Positions 1 through 9,158 are shown, numbered from the stretch's first letter. The stretch is DNA of 64,000 nt from Paenibacillus amylolyticus (GCF_029689945.1 NZ_CP121451.1:3472001-3536000); one strand, 5' to 3'. Numbers and translations: made by a program. Notes: generated from the letters alone by a model not told the origin.

Positions 1-566
1 GTGCGGGCTGAGATGGCGATTTTTATGAACCCGCTGACAGGCCTTCCTGGGAACCATATCATCGACGAACGGCTATATCAGGCGCTTCAGTTGGACCATT
101 TTAGCGTACTGTACGTTGATCTCGATCAATTTAAATCCTACAATGATAGCTACGGTTTCAAAATGGGGGATCAGCTTATTCAGGCGACAGCTAACTTGCT
201 TCGCAAGCTTTTTGTTTTCCCTGAAGCTTTTCTTGGACATATCGGTGGTGATGATTTTATTGTCATCCTGAACCACCATGATTACCAACAGATTAGTGAG
301 GAAGTCATCACAGGTTTTGAGGAAATGAAAAAGATGTTTTACAACGAGCAAGATTGGCATCATCAATATGTTCTGGGGAAGGACGTTCCGGGCAGACTCG
401 GCCCATTCCTCTGGTGTCGGTATCCATCGCCGTTGTCACCAACAGCAAGCAAAAATATGAAAACATAGATCAGATTATTGATGAGGCCACACGGATCAAA
501 AAAGGCTGTAAAGCGATTGCCGGCAGCATCATCTGTGCAAATGATACCATCAGTCATCCATGTTAA
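1..566 (+). CDS. GGDEF diguanylate cyclase, C-terminal part (5' end outside window, frameshifted)
   Basis: The visible 188 or so residues are a GGDEF domain, which makes cyclic di-GMP from two GTP. Seen: the entry motif PLTGLPGN, then the Mg/GTP strand VLYVDLDQFKSYND, and the active-site signature GGDDF, which counts as an intact GG(D/E)(D/E)F. The reading frame breaks at about 381-386. The ending VSVSIAVVTN...ATRIKKGCKAIAG continues one frame over, and adding one base near GGAC joins them. The gene starts before the window, so N-terminal sensor or EAL domains cannot be judged. A strong terminator follows at 592-637. Confidence 0.85.
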
Positions 567-591
567 AAGTAAACTACACAGTAAAGTGCAG

Positions 592-637
592 AAAACCGCT
601 ACTTATCAGGTATTAGTCACCTGTAATAGCGGTTTTT
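592..637 (+). terminator. Rho-independent terminator after the GGDEF gene
   Basis: The stem AAAACCGCTA pairs with TAGCGGTTTT across a loop of about 25 bases that has its own CAGGT/ACCTG pairing. It runs into a T-run. It sits 26 bases past the stop codon. Confidence 0.85.
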
Positions 638-726
638 CTATCATTTTATGCGTATCGAAGGTTATGTCACGATAGTAACTCCGACTTCATTATGTATACA
701 TTTAAGTACGTTTGATAGGAGTTCAC

Positions 727-1529
727 TTAGATTCGAATATCGACCGATGGATATGAACCACCAGGAGATGTAGAAGACGAAGATTGCGAGCTGTCTCCTG
801 ATTCCTGAACTGTGATTTTGCCATCGGATGGATTCTCCGTACTTCCCGTTTTCTTTCCATCATTTACTTCCTGATCTTCTTCTACATTTGCTGCAGAGAT
901 TGGAGGTTGTACCTTTTCTTTAGGTGCGGGCTGCTGGATCTCTTTACCAAGTCTCCGATCTTCTGATTGACCTTGCTCAACTGGGTGTTGATGTCCTGAA
1001 CTACTTCTCGTTTTGCCTGGAAAACGGTACGTTCTGCATTTTCCATCATCATGGATTTGCCGATATCTTTTTCTGCGTTGATCTCCAGAACGAGTCGGTC
1101 GAAGCGGGTTTCTCCTTCGGTAGTTTGAATAGAGCTCTGCATACGATCACGCAAACCGACCAGTTTACCCAATTGATCATAAGTCTGACTGTGCTTAATT
1201 AGATGGTCCAACGAAGGGGCTTGTGTCTCATCGGTTAATTTGGTTTGTTGCTGTTGAGTCTTTTCGGGCTGTCTTAATTTGTTCTTTTCCTCCAAATCCT
1301 CTGCTTTAATTTGGGCAATTTGGCTATCGATCTGGGATATGGAGCTTGTTAAGGATTTAATCCGCTGAGCTTTGGTTTTGGTGTCCAACTCGTCATTGGT
1401 TTTTACCCCTTGCATTTCTTCATTGAGTCGGATCTTCTGCTGCATGAGTGCCTGAATTTCCTTATCCCGATTGGAGACTTGATTTCCGGGAGTGAAACTG
1501 CTTTTGGTTGCAGATGAGATTGAATTCAT
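727..1529 (-). CDS. coiled-coil protein, FlxA-like (frameshifted near C-terminus)
   Basis: The start ATG at 1529 has AAGGAG 10 bases upstream. The first 195 residues are rich in Q, E, K and L with heptad-like spacing ([33 protein letters not shown]), which indicates long coiled coils as in FlxA-like proteins. The original frame stops at 882. Restoring one base at 940-945 opens another 70 or so residues that end in a Ser/Gly-rich acidic tail ([12 protein letters not shown]) and stop at 727-729. The joined product is about 267 residues. There is no signal peptide or membrane segment. I do not know its function. It is divergent from the Fur-boxed iron genes and separated from them by about 130 bases. 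Confidence 0.7.
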
Positions 1530-1660
1530 ATCCTCGTTCTCCTTCTCTCTTTATCATGATTCTATTTACATATATCGGATGTTAAGAGAAGGATTTGAAG
1601 GGTTTTTTCGTCGGAATGGATTCATTTACATCGGTTATATTGCGTATCTCATCATAATAA

Positions 1661-1677
1661 TTGATAATGGTTATCAA
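1661..1677. promoter_or_regulatory. Fur box upstream of first AraC/lipoprotein gene
   Basis: TTGATAATGGTTATCAA is a perfect 7-3-7 inverted repeat resembling the Fur consensus (TGATAATnATTATCA). It ends 53 bases before the chosen start at 1730. Confidence 0.75.
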
Positions 1678-1729
1678 TAAGTGTGTAGTGTTCAGACATA
1701 ATCTATGGATACGGAGATGGGTTAGCAAA

Positions 1730-3690
1730 ATGTGGAATGATTATTATATCCTTTGGAACTATGCTGCGGTGAGTATAACAGATATCCGTTATATGGAATT
1801 AGAGGCTTATGAAGAGATGAAATATAAATTTCCAACAAGTACCTTTGTACTCACCATTCAAGGTGATGCTGGAGTGACGATAGATAATCAAACGTATAAA
1901 GTGAGTCGTTTTTATGTTCTCCATGGCGGTAAAGGGAGTAAATTGATCATTCAAGCAGGCGAATTGGGATTGCACTTATATTACTTGATGTACAAAGCAA
2001 ACTTGCCTAATGGAGGGAGACATGATCTGGGAAGATTAATGGAGCGTACCAATCCGTTCCAAATGAACTATGGCTTTACCCCCGATATGCCAACCATTTT
2101 ATATGAGCAACTGAAACAGATGCATTTTTTGTGGGAGCAAAAGAACCCCATTCAGCACTTTCAGGCCAAGAGTATGTTCTATACATTTGTGGAGCAGGTA
2201 TCATTACAGATTCCTCGGATGTGCAATCGCTATCCAAGTATTATGGATCAGGTCAGCAAAGTCATTGAAATTGTAGAGTCTTCCTACACCCAGCCCCTCA
2301 CGCTTCATGCTTTGGCAGAAATGATTGGCACCAGCCCAAGAAGTTTGTCACGCAAGTTCAAGCAGTCGACTGGAACCAGTCCCATTGATTATCTGATTCA
2401 GTTTCGTTTGTTCAAAGCCAAGGAGATGTTGCTGCAAACGGACGCCACGTTGGATGAGATTGCCGCCGGCATCGGTTATCCGGATGGATATTATTTGGGA
2501 CGTATGTTCAAGAAACATACAGGTCTTTCTCCTTTGCAATTCAAAGAAAAAACCTCGGCACCCCTATATTGGCCTGATCTGACATCTGGCATGGCGCGAA
2601 ATGACATTTTCAGAGGCGGAAGTGGAAGGTATGTTTATACTGATGGTGATAATCATTATCAATATAAGCATGGAGGGTCAATCAATATGAACAGACAGTC
2701 AAGAACGGGAATGCTGCTGAGTATTCTACTAAGTCTTACATTACTGTTAAGTGCCTGCTCTACAGGAGTTGCCAGTAATTCAAGCGGGGATGCATCCGGA
2801 AGCAATAGTACGTCAAGTTCCACGAAGACAGTAACAGGGGAGAATGCAAGCAATATATCTGAACCACATACAATCTCAACGGTGAAGGGAGATGTTACAA
2901 TCCCCGCTGAACCTAAACGGATTGTGGTTGACTTGTATCTGGGTAGCCTGATTGCCCTGGGGATCAAGCCTGTGGGGACACCCGAGTTGAATCTAAAGAA
3001 TCCTTATTTTATCAAGTCACTTGAGGGTGTGGAGAATATTGGTGAATATGAAACCATCTCCCTCGAAAAGGTGTTGGAACTTGAGCCGGATCTGATTGTG
3101 ACAGGTAATCCTGATTTATTTGATTCCTTTAGCAAAATTGCACCTACCTTGGTTATTCCATTTGGCGAATTGAAAAACACCCACGAAGAGATTGCCTATT
3201 TTGGTGAAGTGCTGAATAAAGAAAAAGAAGCTGAGGCATGGTTAGCCGATTATGATGCAAGAATTGCAGATGCCAAGAAGCGCGTCGGTGAGGCGATTGA
3301 TCCAGCCGCAGAGGTGTCGGTCATGCAGTTCAATGATAAAGGTCCGTTGGCTTTTGGTGATAATTTTGGTCGGGGAGGTCAGGCAGTCTACAGCGCGCTT
3401 GGTTTGAATCCTCCTGCTGATAAAAAGAGATCTTAATGAAGGATCAACTGGTTGAAGTATCCTCAGAAGCGATTCCTGAATTTGCCGGTGACTACATTAT
3501 TCTAACAGCAGACAATCTGACTCTGGAAGAGTTGAAATTGAAACCGGTCTGGAGTTCACTGGATGCGGTTAAGAATGATCAAGTGTTTATCTGGAGTCCG
3601 GATCGTTCATGGTACTTTGACCCGATTGCAACATTGGATCAAACAGAGGAATTGGCCGCGTGGTTTACGAAGATCTCTGAACCAAAATAA
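1730..3690 (+). CDS. AraC-family regulator reading in frame into an iron-siderophore-binding lipoprotein, copy 1 (frameshifted at 3427)
   Basis: Residues 1-150 form an AraC N-terminal sensor-like region. Residues 173-273 form the double helix-turn-helix (LHALAEMIGTSPRSLSRKFK; ATLDEIAAGIGYPDGYYLGR). There is no stop. The frame runs through a translated Fur box (NHYQY) into a second Met at residue 320 followed by a lipoprotein signal with lipobox LLSAC and a FecB/FeuA-type binding domain. ATG 1730 was chosen because it aligns with the start of copy 2. One G is missing at about 3427; adding it joins the last 84 residues (DKK-EILMKDQ), giving about 653 residues. B. subtilis Btr is likewise an AraC-binding-protein fusion but, as I recall, lacks an embedded signal peptide. 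The ORF may therefore be two genes without a stop between them, or a true fusion. Confidence 0.75.
2647..2661. promoter_or_regulatory. perfect Fur box inside the AraC/lipoprotein ORF (copy 1)
   Basis: TGATAATCATTATCA is a perfect 7-1-7 inverted repeat. It lies within coding sequence, 40 bases before an internal ATG at 2687 that has its own GGAGGG ribosome site at 2672-2677. Copy 2 has the same arrangement with the same 40-base spacing. Confidence 0.8.
2687..3690 (+). CDS. nested iron-siderophore ABC-transporter binding lipoprotein (internal start), copy 1
   Basis: This is the separately translatable 3' part of the preceding ORF. ATG 2687 follows GGAGGG by 9 bases and encodes a lipoprotein signal (hydrophobic MLLSILLSLTLLL, lipobox SAC) and a Ser/Thr/Asn-rich spacer. 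It continues as a type III periplasmic-binding fold seen in the phrases TVKGDVTIPAEPKRIVV and LEPDLIVTGNPDLFDSFSKIA. With the missing base at 3427 restored it is about 334 residues. Its role would be to capture a ferric siderophore outside the membrane and hand it to an ABC permease. No permease or ATPase gene is adjacent, so it would have to share one encoded elsewhere. Confidence 0.75.
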
Positions 3691-3741
3691 GCGTAACAAA
3701 TGCTTGATGAGATGAAATCCAATTCCACTCTAAAATTACAG

Positions 3742-3764
3742 TTGATAATGAAAATTATTATCAA
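3742..3764. promoter_or_regulatory. Fur box upstream of second AraC/lipoprotein gene
   Basis: TTGATAAT and ATTATCAA form a perfect inverted repeat separated by 7 bases, probably overlapping Fur half-sites. It lies 113 bases before the start at 3877. Confidence 0.7.
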
Positions 3765-3876
3765 TTATAATAAGGTATATTAGTGAACTCTGCTACGCAT
3801 ATGTTATCGGATGTGTGGAAGAATGATGACCTTGTATGGCCTTTGTTCCGTGTGGGCCGGGATCGGAGAGTAATTG

Positions 3877-5850
3877 ATGCAATTAGACGAACAGTTGAAA
3901 TGCTGGAATCTAGCCGCTGTTAAGGTTCTGGATATACGCCGGATTGTTATGGAGGCAGGTGAACAACTGAGTTCCTATACCCTTCCGGCAAATGGTTTTA
4001 TATATACGATTAGAGGATCGGCTGACCTCCAATTGGATGGACAGACATACAAGGCAGAGCGATTTTACATGCTTCATGGGGCCAAAGGGTCTTCACTGGA
4101 TATCCAGACCAATGAAGATTTCGAATATCTTCTGCTCTATTACAGAGCATTCCTTGCCTTCCCTCGTTATCGTAAAAAGAGGTTGTTGACACAGCCTGAG
4201 GTTACACCATTCTCTTTGCAATATGGATTTACACCCAGTAGTCCGCTGGGACTGTTACGTTACCTGGTTGAGATTGAAGATGCATGGGCACAGTCTGGAA
4301 GTCTGGAGCTGCTTCATACGAAAAGTTTATTTTACCAATTCATTCATGAAATGATGGTTCAGCTAACAGAGCAAGAGATCAAAACTGAACATGCTGATCC
4401 GGTGAAACAAACACTTCGTTACATACAGAACCATTACAGGGAACAGGTCACGCTTGATTCTCTGGCTGAACAATTCAACTACAGCTCCCGTCATTTATCC
4501 ATGCAATTCAAACGAAAAACGGGTTACAGTCCGATTGATTATCTCATTCAGACTCGAATCGCCAAGGCTCGTACTCTGCTTGTACGATCTGATGCAACGC
4601 TGAGTGAAATTGCAGGAGAAGTGGGTTATTCGGATGTGTATTATTTTAGTCGCATCTTCAAAAAACATGTGGGAATCTCTCCGATTCAGTATCAACGAAA
4701 GAAGAGAGAAGAAGTGAGAGCAGAGGATCGTCCATTGCAAATATCTGAATTGTCCATTGGCCGAAGATGGAAGTCGGGATATATTGATTATGAGAATCAT
4801 TATCAATATATAGACGGAGGGTCTACACCAATGAGAAGAAGAAAAACAAGTTCAAGTATGCTTATGGTGGCTTTATTGAGCATCACGATGCTGCTCTCAG
4901 CCTGCTCCTCAGGTACAGCAACAACACCAGCAGCTGGCGAAGGAACGGGTGCCAGTTCCAATAACAGCAGTACGGCCGTGTCATCAGACACAGGAAGCCA
5001 GACGAACAAAGACAATGAAACACGCACGGTCTCGACGGTTAAAGGGGATGTTGTTGTTCCAGCAAATCCTAAACGGGTTGTTGTATTGTATCTCCAGGGA
5101 GACGTTGTTGCCCTTGGGGTTAAGCCAATCGCTACCTCAGATGTATATGACGGGGCTGGATACAAGAGTGAGCTTGAAGGTGTGAATGCACTTGGTACCT
5201 GGTTTGAACCGAATCCTGAAGCTGTCATTGATCTTGATCCGGATCTGATTATTGTTCCTTCAGAAGAGACGTATACGTTATTAAAGGATATTGCACCTAC
5301 TGTATATATTCCGTATGAGAAAATGACAACAGAAGAAAGACTGCATAGTATAGCGAGTATTTTTGGCAAAGAGCAGGAAGCTGAGACGTTAATCAATAAT
5401 CTTAACACCAAGGTTGAAGAAAGTAAGAAGACGCTTGCGGATGCAGGCATACTGGACAAAACGATCTCCATTGTGGAGGGTGGTTTGAAAGGCATGAACA
5501 TTGCAGAGAGCAAACAATATGGCCGAGGATCTCAGGCGGTATATGAGTACTTGGGAATGAAAGCACCTGAGGTTGTACAGAAAAAAATTGATGTGGTTTC
5601 GGACGAGGCCGGCTCCAATATTTCGATGGAAGTACTGCCTGAATATATCGGTGACTATGTGTTTCGCTCTGTATACGAAGGGGCAGATAACTTGACGGAT
5701 AATCCCATATGGAGCAGCATCCCTGCGATCAAGGAAGGTCGTCTGATTGAGATTGATTTTGATTTCTTCTATTATTCAGATATCTATTCTATCAATAAAC
5801 AGCTTGATTTTGTCGTTGAAAAGCTGTTGGCGGCTCCAAGAGCACAATAA
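3877..5850 (+). CDS. AraC-family regulator reading in frame into an iron-siderophore-binding lipoprotein, copy 2
   Basis: This is an uninterrupted 657-residue ORF with the same plan as copy 1. It has a sensor-like region (residues 1-150), an AraC double helix-turn-helix at 174-276 (LDSLAEQFNYSSRHLSMQFK; ATLSEIAGEVGYSDVYYFSR), a translated Fur box (ENHYQY), then Met 319 opening a lipoprotein signal (MLLSAC) and a FecB-type domain. ATG 3877 is chosen because GGAGAG lies 6 bases upstream; a TTG one codon earlier is too close. No frameshift is needed here, so the lack of a stop between the two parts is not an artefact of a single error. The encoded protein could bind DNA and siderophore, or could be a membrane-spanning sensor with the binding domain outside. 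Confidence 0.8.
   Translation: MQLDEQLKCWNLAAVKVLDIRRIVMEAGEQLSSYTLPANGFIYTIRGSADLQLDGQTYKAERFYMLHGAKGSSLDIQTNEDFEYLLLYYRAFLAFPRYRKKRLLTQPEVTPFSLQYGFTPSSPLGLLRYLVEIEDAWAQSGSLELLHTKSLFYQFIHEMMVQLTEQEIKTEHADPVKQTLRYIQNHYREQVTLDSLAEQFNYSSRHLSMQFKRKTGYSPIDYLIQTRIAKARTLLVRSDATLSEIAGEVGYSDVYYFSRIFKKHVGISPIQYQRKKREEVRAEDRPLQISELSIGRRWKSGYIDYENHYQYIDGGSTPMRRRKTSSSMLMVALLSITMLLSACSSGTATTPAAGEGTGASSNNSSTAVSSDTGSQTNKDNETRTVSTVKGDVVVPANPKRVVVLYLQGDVVALGVKPIATSDVYDGAGYKSELEGVNALGTWFEPNPEAVIDLDPDLIIVPSEETYTLLKDIAPTVYIPYEKMTTEERLHSIASIFGKEQEAETLINNLNTKVEESKKTLADAGILDKTISIVEGGLKGMNIAESKQYGRGSQAVYEYLGMKAPEVVQKKIDVVSDEAGSNISMEVLPEYIGDYVFRSVYEGADNLTDNPIWSSIPAIKEGRLIEIDFDFFYYSDIYSINKQLDFVVEKLLAAPRAQ
4791..4805. 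promoter_or_regulatory. Fur box inside the AraC/lipoprotein ORF (copy 2)
   Basis: TGAGAATCATTATCA matches the 7-1-7 Fur consensus at all but one position. It lies 40 bases before the internal ATG at 4831, with GGAGGG at 4816-4821. Confidence 0.75.
4831..5850 (+). CDS. nested iron-siderophore ABC-transporter binding lipoprotein (internal start), copy 2
   Basis: ATG 4831 is preceded by GGAGGG at 9 bases. It opens a 339-residue lipoprotein: basic MRRRKTSS, hydrophobic LMVALLSITMLLS, lipobox SAC, a long Ser/Thr/Gly spacer, then the binding domain (TVKGDVVVPANPKRVVV; LDPDLIIVPSEETYTLLKDIA). It is paralogous to the lipoprotein of copy 1. Expected role: capture of a ferric siderophore at the outer face of the membrane. 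Iron control is suggested by the Fur box immediately upstream. Confidence 0.8.
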   Translation: MRRRKTSSSMLMVALLSITMLLSACSSGTATTPAAGEGTGASSNNSSTAVSSDTGSQTNKDNETRTVSTVKGDVVVPANPKRVVVLYLQGDVVALGVKPIATSDVYDGAGYKSELEGVNALGTWFEPNPEAVIDLDPDLIIVPSEETYTLLKDIAPTVYIPYEKMTTEERLHSIASIFGKEQEAETLINNLNTKVEESKKTLADAGILDKTISIVEGGLKGMNIAESKQYGRGSQAVYEYLGMKAPEVVQKKIDVVSDEAGSNISMEVLPEYIGDYVFRSVYEGADNLTDNPIWSSIPAIKEGRLIEIDFDFFYYSDIYSINKQLDFVVEKLLAAPRAQ

Positions 5851-5946
5851 TTAAGAGCAGACATAACCGTAGAAATGTTTGAACAAAAAATGTTTGTTTT
5901 TTAGCCATTGTATTTTGATAAGATTACCATTACACTAGGATTTAAG

Positions 5947-5967
5947 TGATAATGAGAATCGATATCA
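5947..5967. promoter_or_regulatory. Fur-box-like site upstream of the ferredoxin-NADP reductase
   Basis: TGATAATGAGAATCGATATCA resembles overlapping Fur hexamers (GATAAT-GAGAAT-CGATATC). It ends 43 bases before the ATG at 6011. Confidence 0.65.
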
Positions 5968-6010
5968 AATACTCGATGTTCTGGATCGAATTAACGGAGG
6001 TATTTTTAAT

Positions 6011-7047
6011 ATGAATCAGCAGTTGGAACTCTATGATGTAACCATTATCGGCGGTGGCCCTGCGGGCATGTACTCTGCCTTTTATAGCGGCATGCGGGAC
6101 ATGAAGACCAAGTTGATTGAGGCACGTGACAGATTGGGCGGTCGCATGTTATTTTATCCGGAGAAAATGATCTGGGATGTCGGGGGTGTGACGCCAATCC
6201 TGTGTGAGGATCTGATCAAACAATTGGAAGAACAGGCACGAACTTTCGAGCCGACGCTTGTGTTTGAACAACAGATTGAAGGATTCGAGCGTCAACCGGA
6301 TGGCACAATTCTGTTAACTTCTGCAACCGGTGAACAACACTGGACACGTACCGTCATTTTGGCAATCGGATATGGCATATATAAAATGGCCAAACTTGAG
6401 CTTGAAGGTGCAGACCGTTATGAGGTTAGTAATCTGCACTATACCGTGCAAGAACTGGAGCCATTCCGTGGTAAACGCGTGCTGATCTCGGGTGGAGGCG
6501 ACTCTGCTGTGGATTGGGCGAACGAATTGGAAGCACTGGCTGAGCAAGTGACGGTTGTGCATCGCCGTGACCGTTTTGGCGGGTTGGAGCGTAATGTACT
6601 GCGCATGAGAGAATCCTCTGTAGATGTACGTACACCTTACGCGGTAGAGACCTTGCATAGTATGAGTGGTGATGTGATAGAACAGGTGACTATCTCACAT
6701 GTGGAAACAGGCGATACTGAACTGCTTGAAGTCGATGCAGTCATTGTCAACCATGGCATGAAGAGTGACTTTGGTCCAATCCGGGATTGGGGTCTTGATC
6801 TTGGCGAATGGCATGTCACTACGACAGAAAGATTGCAAACGAATATTCCGGCGTATTTGCCGCAGGTGATTTTGTAGATTATGGTAGCAAACTGTATCTG
6901 ATTGCGGGTACCTTCACGGATGCTGCTCTTGCGGTGAATAGTGCAAAGCTATACATGGACCCTGAAGCGGAAAAAGTAGCTTATGTATCTTCCCATAACA
7001 GTCGATTTAAGGAGAAGAATAAAGCTCTTGGTGTTGTAGAAGAATAA
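6011..7047 (+). CDS. ferredoxin--NADP(+) reductase, thioredoxin-reductase-like type (YumC/YcgT family; frameshifted)
   Basis: This flavoprotein transfers electrons between NADPH and ferredoxin or flavodoxin. Seen: an N-terminal FAD motif [18 protein letters not shown] (residues 10-27), the NADPH motif [18 protein letters not shown], and the C-terminal FAD motif [11 protein letters not shown]. The CxxC pair of true thioredoxin reductase is absent, which favours the YumC-type reductase. The frame breaks at 6850 where one G is missing (NIP-GVFAAGD); joined length is about 345 residues. Start ATG 6011 has GGAGG 10 bases upstream. The Fur-box-like site upstream suggests induction on iron starvation, as known for B. 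subtilis ycgT. Beside two siderophore-binding genes, it may supply electrons to release iron from the siderophore. Confidence 0.85.
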
Positions 7048-7071
7048 ATGTTTACTTTTGGATACGAGCAA

Positions 7072-7106
7072 GATGACTTCGGGTTAACTCCGAAGTCATC
7101 TTTTTT
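7072..7106 (+). terminator. Rho-independent terminator after the reductase
   Basis: GATGACTTCGG and CCGAAGTCATC form a perfect 11-base stem followed by TTTTTT, 24 bases past the stop codon. Confidence 0.9.
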
Positions 7107-7217
7107 GCATAAAATGGGTAATAAGAAGGCATAATTTGCACTAGACACAACGGCTATCGAATTGAATATATACTACCAAATGTCTATAATAAGCCAGAGA
7201 ACCTTTAGAATAACAAC

Positions 7218-7448
7218 TATATAAATTGAAATAAACATTTACACGATAACGGAGAGGACAGAAAAAATCTGAAAAAGCGAAGCGGGCGCCTAAAAGCTTT
7301 CTGAAAGAAAGCTACATCGGAAGCATACGCTATCACCGGATTTTCCCTTGAGAAAAAGGGAATCGAAAAAATCTGGGGATAACAGCGATTGGAAGATTGT
7401 TCTGTCATCGTAGTGTCAGTGTAAATAAACTTTAATTCAACTTATATA
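7218..7448. repeat. palindromic intergenic repeat, family A copy 1
   Basis: This 231-bp gene-free element fills most of a 436-bp gap. Its ends are inverted: TATATAAATTGAA at the left faces TTCAACTTATATA at the right. Inside these lie TTTACAC/GTGTAAA and GACAGAA/TTCTGTC. An inner stem pairs TATCACCGGATTTT with AAAATCTGGGGATA using G-T pairs. The core has GCGAAGCG and AAAGCTTTCTG..GAAAGCT, and GGGGATAACAGCGA on the right arm. Copies lie at 19044-19272 and, more divergent, at 30205-30488. It looks like a MITE or a large hairpin RNA. Confidence 0.75.
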
Positions 7449-7482
7449 GATACAATAACTAGATCAGAGTGGAGTGCAGCGT

Positions 7483-8133
7483 ATGAAAAAGGGATCACAG
7501 CCACAACGAGGTTTCACCTTCATTCAGCGGTGGTTCAAACGATCTGATAAAAAAAAGATCAAATGGTCTGAAATATATCTCGCACTTGCTGGTGCGCTTC
7601 ATCGTTTGTTGGTTGAAGGACGGCGTGAACGTTCAGCAGCCAAACGGCTTCATCAGGACCTGCCCATTAACGTATTAGGAGAAATGAAGCTGGAGCCAGG
7701 AGATATCGTGTATACACCAAGCTCAGAATCAACGTATTATGCAGGACACATGGGCATTATCGGTCTCGATGGCAAGGTGTATCATGTGCACCCTTATGGG
7801 CCTGTATTTGCTGATTCATTAGAGTGGTATCTCACGCGGTTTTATGAAGGAGATCGCTTCATTGTATTCCGTTCCAGACTGAATGAGGCAGGCATAAAAG
7901 CAGCCGGGTGGGTACAGGACCATTACAAGCAGGTGAAATTCTACCGTTTGCAGACGAACCTTCGCAGTATTGAGCGTAATTACTGCTCCAAGTTTATATA
8001 TCAGGCGTATCAGTTCACATCCGGACTCGATCTGTGGAGTCGCAAATTCACCCGAATGAATCAGGGGTATATCTATCCATTTCGAATTGAGCGCTCATCT
8101 GAGCTGGATGTTCTGGGAACTTTTTATAAATAA
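7483..8133 (+). CDS. YiiX/NlpC-P60-like papain-fold cysteine hydrolase
   Basis: This is a 216-residue protein with the permuted papain-fold hydrolase plan. The phrase LEPGDIVYTP leads to the likely catalytic His in GHMGIIG (about residue 90), and the likely catalytic Cys lies in NYCSKFIYQAY (about residue 170). Members of this group hydrolyse amide or thioester bonds; the substrate here is unknown. There is no signal peptide, and a basic N-terminus (KRSDKKKIKW) is present. Start ATG 7483 has GGAGTG about 8 bases upstream. Family A repeat copy 1 ends only 34 bases upstream, so the promoter must lie in or beside the repeat. A terminator follows. Confidence 0.7.
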   Translation: MKKGSQPQRGFTFIQRWFKRSDKKKIKWSEIYLALAGALHRLLVEGRRERSAAKRLHQDLPINVLGEMKLEPGDIVYTPSSESTYYAGHMGIIGLDGKVYHVHPYGPVFADSLEWYLTRFYEGDRFIVFRSRLNEAGIKAAGWVQDHYKQVKFYRLQTNLRSIERNYCSKFIYQAYQFTSGLDLWSRKFTRMNQGYIYPFRIERSSELDVLGTFYK

Positions 8134-8140
8134 GGATGTT

Positions 8141-8198
8141 ACCGACTAAAATACTGTTCTTCCGAAATAAGGAAAGCAGGTTCTGTCGGTTTTTTTTA
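8141..8198 (+). terminator. terminator after the cysteine hydrolase gene
   Basis: ACCGAC at 8141 and GTCGGT at 8185-8190 close a branched hairpin with an inner TTCC/GGAA pairing. A run of eight T follows. Confidence 0.75.
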
Positions 8199-8360
8199 TA
8201 TGTGTAGAGATTAAAAACAGGAAAAACGCTCAATACGTCGAATAGATTATGAGATAGGCATGCACAACTTGGAATCGTATACATAATAAAAGACGAGATG
8301 ATTATTAGCCCAGAGAACCAAATGACGACGAAGTAGGCGAACAAGAAAGAGTGAAGCGAG

Positions 8361-8576
8361 ATGAAATGGCCGGTCTTCTTACAACGTTTCCGACTGAACA
8401 AAAACGTCGTGAAGCTATCGGACTATACCCCAAAAAAGGAAAGGAGGTACTACTGTTCCATATGCAAGAAAAAGGTTGAATCGGTTGTGCATTATGCGGC
8501 TCCACAGGGAAATGTTTCAGGTGTATGCAGTTCTTGTAAGTCTCTGGCAGATAAACGAGGAATGTTTCCCATTTAA
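8361..8576 (+). CDS. small zinc-ribbon protein
   Basis: This 71-residue ORF has two Cys pairs, CSIC near residue 32 and CSSC near residue 56, the layout of a small zinc ribbon. The N-terminal part is basic (LQRFRLNKNVVK). The ribosome site before ATG 8361 is poor (GAAGCGAG), so the start is uncertain and part of the 8200-8360 stretch could belong to it. Function unknown. Confidence 0.5.
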   Translation: MKWPVFLQRFRLNKNVVKLSDYTPKKERRYYCSICKKKVESVVHYAAPQGNVSGVCSSCKSLADKRGMFPI

Positions 8577-8665
8577 TAAGAAGAGATGCGCTCAGGAAAT
8601 AACAATTCTTTGATTTATGCGCGTTTTTGTAGTACATTAGCAAATGTATTCGAAGGAGGATTCTA

Positions 8666-9142
8666 ATGTACTCAGGTAGACAAGACGATACTTTATACAT
8701 CATGACCTACACCTTAAACAGCGGTATCAAGGGTACGGTTCCACTGTCTAATAAGCAGATTATTGAGTGGCTGGATTGCTACAGAAATGAGAAGCGCTTC
8801 GTGACCGAAATCGGCAAGGAGTTTTTTGGATTGAATGCAGGATTGGTAGCAGATTTCAAGGTTCAAAATCATTTATCGGATTATCAGCAGACCATTATGC
8901 CTACGCAGCAGCAGGATAACCTGGAACGCTTGTCCAGTGCTTATAAATCAACCGAGTTATTAATGAAGATTGATTGTAAATGTGGCACGGCTTATGTGAC
9001 GGAATCTCCATACAAACGCACAAAATGGTACTGCACAAAGTGTAAAGAGATTGTTTTTTTGGATGCCAAAAAAGGAATGGTGGAAACGTCGCGCGGTGAC
9101 GCTTACTACATGACCAACAAATATTTTGTTTCCCGGGATTAG
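8666..9142 (+). CDS. conserved protein with C-terminal zinc ribbon
   Basis: This 158-residue ORF starts at ATG 8666 behind a strong GAAGGAGGA. The first 100 residues have no motif I recognise. The C-terminal third has CKCG and CTKC about 20 residues apart, a zinc ribbon. The combination of a short all-cytosolic protein and a zinc ribbon suggests nucleic-acid or protein binding, but this is inference. A terminator follows at 9159. The zinc-ribbon ORF just upstream may be functionally linked. Confidence 0.7.
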   Translation: MYSGRQDDTLYIMTYTLNSGIKGTVPLSNKQIIEWLDCYRNEKRFVTEIGKEFFGLNAGLVADFKVQNHLSDYQQTIMPTQQQDNLERLSSAYKSTELLMKIDCKCGTAYVTESPYKRTKWYCTKCKEIVFLDAKKGMVETSRGDAYYMTNKYFVSRD

Positions 9143-9158
9143 CGGGAAATGACTCTGC

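Noticed and set aside
4803..5513. Minus-strand ORF of 236 codons
   Set aside because: Shadow of the second lipoprotein; low-complexity Ser/Leu sequence, no ribosome site.
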